Origin: Membranipora membranacea
Lineage: Eukaryota > Bryozoa > Gymnolaemata > Cheilostomatida > Membraniporidae
Assembly: GCA_914767715.1 (NCBI GenBank)
Contig: OU612073.1
Coordinates: 18,724,001 to 18,788,000 of the forward strand
Length of the DNA: 64,000 nt
Direction of reading: 5' to 3'
Below, in pieces: positions 58,256-64,000 of the stretch. Both the position numbers and the translations under genes were made by a program. The number at the start of each line of letters is the position of its first letter. Within the stretch, counting starts at the first letter, position 1. The notes under the pieces were generated by a model. It made no database searches and was not told the DNA's origin. It saw nothing but the letters and a program-made list of their open reading frames with translations.

Positions 58256-59118
58256 TCAACACTAAACTGATCAGTACCCAAAGAAAAATGAGATCCTGTT
58301 GTACATTCATGCTCTTTTACAGAGTATCGAAGGTTAAAGGTGATAAAAGTACACGAAACCGGTCAGCGATATCGAAGCAAAAATACATTAGGAAAATATC
58401 TTATAGTATTTAAAGAATTAACATTCGTCCCAGCAGGGCAGTTCTGTAGGTAGGTCGTACAAGTTTACAGTTTAGCTAACACACTGTCAAGAATTTATGA
58501 GCAAAGTTCAATTCGGTATGAAAAAATAATATGGTTGAATATTGCAGGCCATCACGGAGGAGGTAAATACCCATTGAGTCAAAAGTTATCACAAGCAGCA
58601 ACTTCAAACAACAGGTGATCAAGCGCTGTGTGAGGGATGGAATGTTTACCAAATATTTCCACTGGCCTTCTCTTCAAACAGTCTAGCGAACCTGTAATGA
58701 AAACTATTCCATGTGTAAGAAAGCCATGATGAAGCAAACATCGTAATCTCACACTGACAAAACAATCACAACTGAGTATCATCATTTCACAAGTCAAATT
58801 TCGTCCACAAACAGAGTATATGAATAAAGAAGAAAATTAAAATATTTTGATTAACATGTATACACACCTGTAAACATCAAATAAGTATAGAGCTGTGCCA
58901 GTTACCTTATTAAAACTGACCCCAAAAATCCAATCTTTTCCAACTATACCCAAAAAAGCTGAGAGTAATAATGTCCCTGAAAATCTGATGTTGAGGCGTA
59001 AACAATTTTCAATTTTTATGTAAACATTTCAATTTTGTCAACCTTTTTAGGAGTGATACAGGAAATGTCTCAATAAACAAACATCAAACATCAAATTATT
59101 GCAAACACGTTATCGTAT

Positions 59119-59194
59119 CGTTATCGTTATCGTTATCGTTATCGTTATCGTTATCGTTATCGTTATCGTTATCGTTATCGTTATCGTTATCGTT
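59119..59194. repeat. Hexanucleotide array (GTTATC)n
   Basis: About 12 perfect hexamers, preceded at 59109 by one shortened unit. Confidence 0.95.
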
Positions 59195-62100
59195 GAGTTT
59201 TTCGGATTCAACCGTTTTTAAAAATACATATATTATTGGAGAGAGTGGAAAATACTTTTACTCTCAGATTTGGTCATCATCTCACATATGCATACTCGTA
59301 GCTGGAAACAACTTGATATCTTTAGAACAATTTGGTTTTCTCGGTAGTTGCAGAGGGATATTGAAAAAAAATGGAGTTGTATCAAATAATTTTGTATAAA
59401 TATTGAACTTTTGAATATTCTAGATTCTAGAACGTGGTAATTTCATAATCCAAAGTTAAAAAAGTATATTTTGATTTTCACTGTTCTGGGTTTATTTTTT
59501 TTCAAATTGAAGCTGTTGTAAATTTAGTCAATATCAGTACTATTAGTATTATGATGTTTTGTCAAGATTGGCTTGGGAATAATTTCCTTGATGTAGCCTA
59601 GCTACATGCACAATGCAGAATGGCCAATATTTTGAAATCATATCAATAGATTATGCTTACTGAGGGGTGTATATTAGCCATGTCACACCACTTCTTTTTT
59701 AAATTAAAATCAAAGGAGCTAAATCTTTATGCTCCTTCCTCATAGTTTGCCTAAGACTTCTCCCAAGTCGGTGCGTCGCCTCTGCCAACCTAATTATATA
59801 TTCGCAGAATGACGTATAAGTCCTCCCGTTCCCCAGGGGGTAGGTTTCCAACTTTCATTGAGATGCCAATTGTGATAGAAAAATATCTTTTTATCGAGGT
59901 ATATTAGATGTATTTGAATGACAATAATATACTAGTGTTGATTACATGATCCCATTGATCTTAGCAATCAATCGTGACCTCAGTTGACATGAATTAAAGT
60001 AAAATTTAGGTACAACAGTCATCTTCATTGAAACCATGACTTTGCTACACACTCAACCAAATCGGCAACAATAATACAGTACAATCCGATTAAACCATAT
60101 TTTCTTTCCATTCTTTAAAAATTGAGATTATTGGTTCCAGAATTTAGTAGATTTTGTGTGAAATATCACAAGGCAAAGAATTATATTAATCAAGTTACCA
60201 AATGTGCAACCTAAGGCTTTAAATGACTACTACAGAGATAGTTTTCACAGGTCTACTAATTTCTAACAAGAGATGCTAATTGAATTGATATTGTACTGAC
60301 AACAAAGTGTTAGAATGGACGGTTGTTGAATAAGGAGAATCATGATTTGATCAAAACTTTCCTCAGATAATCGTGATTAGACGGTTTTACCCAACCTTTT
60401 CAATATACTCAGTTTATTTAGCAGTTGGGAAGATGATGAGATGAAAGGCTGTCTCATTAATTAGTTAACGGGATGATTCAAAATAGATACTTCTTGAGCA
60501 TAGAATAGGGAGGTGGGGGCGAACTTTTGTCTGCTGAGATGCTGGTTCCTGTTACAGTGGCGGATCACTCTGAGCATTGTTGTCCAATTTTTATGCTGGG
60601 CCGCAGACAAGTACTTTTGCCCTTCAGCTGGTAATGATTTTTAATTAGTTAAAAAGAGAATTCAACTGGACTGTTACAAAATGACGATTATGCCCTCATA
60701 TGACTTTTGAAAGACCAACTTACATAACGGCAGTTAGCACAAGCCAATAAACACAGTGGTAACAACACTAGCAAGTTGCCTTGTGTGGCGTAAGGTGCAA
60801 GAAAATAAGGTCAGTTTATCTTGACATGTTTCTCTTGGTGATATCTATCGAACAGCATTTTCCCTTGATGGTGGGTGAAGAAAATTGTAGAAGTTGTATA
60901 TCTATGTATTTATGTATGTATGTGTATTTTAAACCATCTATCATTGCAATAACGATAACATTAGGCTTATTACATTAAAGTATAAGATGAAAAGGAATTA
61001 TGAGTTGTTGTGTCACATAAAAAACTGAAAATAACTGTTCTTTCTCTTCTCTTCTCTTTTCAGCACTCAAAATCACAGGTATGCGAGAGGATGTTCGTAA
61101 AATATTAAATCTTACAAGACTAAAAAGTAGATGGCTCAGATTGTTGTTAATCATATTAAAATAAATAGTTGTCTAATCTGCATACTCTACTTTGTTCGAA
61201 TTCTCTATGTTGAAGTCATTAGAGTAAATGAGCCATAAAATTGGGCCTAATAGCATATAAAATTCTTTTTAAATTTGATCCAATCTAATTTTCAGCCCCC
61301 GTAGTTTTGACTGGCCATACAATGACACGTCACAACCTCTGATGACTTATGACGTGTCCTAAAATGCCTTGACAGTTAAGCAAAATATCGTGATGGGAAG
61401 ATTTACTTAAACATGTCATCAGATTGGCACAGTCAGTGTGATTATACACTTTACATGTCTGTTACAACAGGGTTGTTCCATTTGAAAGTTTCTTTAACCT
61501 TTGTTCTGACTAAATTGTAAGTCAATTTGTTTCAGAAAGAGAAAATCTCCACTGACTTGCTTATTAACTCATGGAAATTACACAACAGTGTTGTTGTGTG
61601 GTGAGGAAGTATGATCTCAAGCCTGAAGATATTTACTCTGTTAGGGTGGAAAACCCAACATGATAATCTCAAGTGTTCCTGCATTTGAAATAATATCGTT
61701 GGTGTTGGAAGAAAAGGCAATGGTGCAAAATGCTAACTATACTTACAATTTATCCGATTATATGGCAGCTGAGATTGGTTATGCTATTAAACGGGCAATG
61801 ACAGGCTTAGACAAGTGCAAAGTTCACACAGGATGCTTCAATGATTGTTTTTGCTGGATAACAACTAGCTTATTCATTTGAAAGACTTTGATATGGTTTC
61901 AATTGGTAATGAGGATGGACCTAATTTTAATCCTATGTTCCAATCGATATAAGCTTGTGCTTTCTCTTACGGTCCTGTCACTGTCACATGATTAGATATG
62001 GTGTTATTAATAAAGATCTAGTGACGTTACCAAAGGGTGTCAATGTCAGCCGGAATTGACACAGTCAAATTACAAAATTGTGGATTGAACCAGAAAGTCT

Positions 62101-64000
62101 TGCGCTGTGCAATGTTCAATGGGGTGAAAATACTGGTATATATTCATGGAAAAGGAAAAACATCATCTGACCCTGAGCAAGGTTATTGTTGCTGGAACGC
62201 ATGTCTCATATTCAATCCATCCAAAAGTTATACACTATACTATACCACTAATCCAAAAGATTGTATCAATTGGTGAGGAGTGTTATGCTAAAATATATGT
62301 CTCTTGAAAGTAGCCATCCACCACACCTATCGGAAAAAGTGCCATCCGCTCAGGAAAATACCCATCTGGCACTGATAACTGACCTTCCAATTCCTTGTGC
62401 CAAGCTTAATGTGTGACTTTCATGAACCAATCCGGTTGTAAATGGCGTCGTGGCATGGAAATAATTTGCACCACAAACCCATCCGGATAGGTTTTTATAG
62501 CTAAATAGACCTTCACAAACTCAACTGGCTGGACATGTTTTCTGGAATTGTTTGAATTGGATCTTTGAGAGCATGCTCAATTTTGATGCAGCCAAGGAAT
62601 TTTTTTGAGTGAAATGACAACCGTGATAAACCCATTCAATGTTTTTAGCATGAAATCAAGATATAACATGAATTTGTGAAATTATTAATGTGTGTCACTT
62701 TCGGTTTGGCGGACAGGATTTTGCATATGTGAAAACAGATTACGATCAGAAGTAATTATCTCATTGGCTCCTTTACATAAACATGGTTACAGTAAAACTA
62801 TGATGAATCCACCATCATACTTATGTATATGGTGAGCTGCCACACCCAATAAAAATGATATGCCACCTGCAATCTGACCCTAATTTTTCATTGTGATGAA
62901 AAAGTCAGGGAAAACACAATCGTCTCCGAACCAAGTCTGAAAGTTAAAGACCAATGGGTTGTTGTATCAAGCTTGCTATAGATTATTGAACCCACTGATA
63001 TGAATTCATGGATCAGGTGGTAAAATTCACAGTATGCCTATTGGTGAAGAAAATTCCATCGGTATACACATTGGATCTAGCAAAGAATCCGGCAGCTTTT
63101 AAGTTATGCTTTGATGGAAGTCCAAGCAACGTCCTCCAAAAACTCAGGCAAGCTGTTTGAAAAATGTTTGACTAATCTAAAAAGAATCCCCTTATCTGCA
63201 ACTACAGTCCCCCCCATAATGGCTCGCCATTCCTACCCTTGTATAGTTTACAGAAAATGAACAAAGCAGAGTTCAGATTTCCAAGCCATAAAAAATAAAT
63301 TTGATTTGTGCTTTGTTTAGCAAAAATTGGATCAAAATTTGATGCAGCCTTGACCTTATTACCTATAGACAGGAAACATGCAGAAGTGATGCAATTATGA
63401 CCCATAACATGACCTCTGATAGACAAAGAAATACTGACAGTCTAGTAGGCAAGAAGCGTACACATGACACAGGATAATATTTGGGGTGAGAGGAACGTAA
63501 CAAGGATATACAAACTCATCATATAAAGTGCCTCATAACACAATTTGTAGGTGAGTCATGAGGCGCTTGATATGAGTTTCTATATACATGTGTTTATCAT
63601 AAACACAAAACTTCAGCTTCTTGGGTAAATGATCATTATCATGCTACTGGGATTTTACTAAAATGTGACTACTATACTATGAAGTAGATAAAATGTTATA
63701 CTTCTAAGATTATCTTTAACAAATTAACATTGAATTAAAGTGCAAAGGTAATTTGGGATGGCCTTTTTTTTAGTGTGACTCGCTCTTTGTCTGCTTTTAT
63801 TGACGTAACCTGATAATGATGAATTACTATTTTTAGTGGCACATTTATTTATTTTTGGTGGCAACTTCAGTGATTAGTGGTAACAGAGAGCAGGCAACTC
63901 TTTGTCAAAGAAGAAAAGAAAGAACTTTTTTCTTATGCCATCTTCTCATTTTCATTTGGCTCCTAATGTATTTTAAGCTTTCCTGAAAAACGGTGGAAAT
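59195..64000. other. No confident gene
   Basis: Low-complexity AT-rich sequence. Short frames at 61660-61881 and 62037-62276 have some cysteines but no recognisable motif and no clear splice sites. I found no inverted terminal repeats here by eye. An intron or intergenic region is the default reading. Confidence 0.35.

Noticed and set aside
61660-62276. Two short plus-strand frames with several cysteines, considered as a secreted gene
   Set aside because: No signal peptide and no convincing splice joins between them; no paralogue in the window.

Overview
This is a stretch of an animal nuclear genome. It is AT-rich, its genes are split by GT..AG introns, and it carries transposons and microsatellites. 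It contains no bacterial-type operons, rRNA or CRISPR. An ITAM-bearing CUB/sushi receptor family, a WAVE-like actin regulator and APE-type LINEs point to an invertebrate metazoan. A sponge or cnidarian is my guess, but nothing here fixes the phylum.

About 1-50.7 kb is one segmental-duplication cluster. The repeated block has three parts. (1) A minus-strand, eight-exon type I membrane receptor: signal peptide, CUB, a second CUB-like beta-sandwich, one sushi/CCP module, a transmembrane helix, a short SH3-ligand exon (RPLPPLP-type) and a large tyrosine-rich tail exon with an ITAM-like motif and C-terminal YTLD. (2) A plus-strand, two-exon gene for a small secreted eight-cysteine protein, lying wholly inside the receptor's last intron. 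(3) Pieces of the 3' half of a WASP/WAVE-family gene on the plus strand, tail-to-tail with the receptor. Four receptor copies are visible: A at 1-9.1 kb, running off the left edge; 2 at 18.6-23.9 kb; 3 at 32.7-38.1 kb; 4 at 43.3-49.7 kb. There are two further fragments, at 25.9-26.8 and 39.8-40.15 kb. Only copy 4 reads intact, at 661 residues by my splicing. A, 2 and 3 carry frameshifts, stops or lost splice sites, yet all four nested secreted genes are intact. WAVE remnants lie at 15.4-17.9, 28.3-31.9, 38.2-39.7 and 42.3 kb. Only the 38-39.7 kb copy keeps an uninterrupted WH2-central-acidic end.

Mobile elements have reshaped copy A. An internally deleted APE-type LINE (6157-9067, 12-bp target duplication) sits in intron 1, a few bases from the splice donor. 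A 4.4-kb terminal-inverted-repeat DNA transposon (9432-13845, 3-bp target duplication) sits in the 5' flank. The transposon carries a dimeric subterminal tandem array and a four-exon gene with CxxC...YHRxC zinc-ligand motifs. A LINE 3' fragment follows the cluster (51.2-51.8 kb). There are also a small TIR element (47.7 kb), a 34-bp perfect palindrome flanked by 9-bp direct repeats (37.3 kb), and long TGTACTGTAT, CATA and GTTATC arrays.

About 52.2-64 kb looks like ordinary low-gene-density sequence with local duplications and hairpins. I recognise no confident gene there.

Reading of the locus (inference): a rapidly duplicating and decaying cluster of ITAM/SH3-ligand surface receptors, each hosting a secreted cysteine-rich partner gene in an intron. 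This is the architecture expected of an invertebrate immune or self-recognition cluster.
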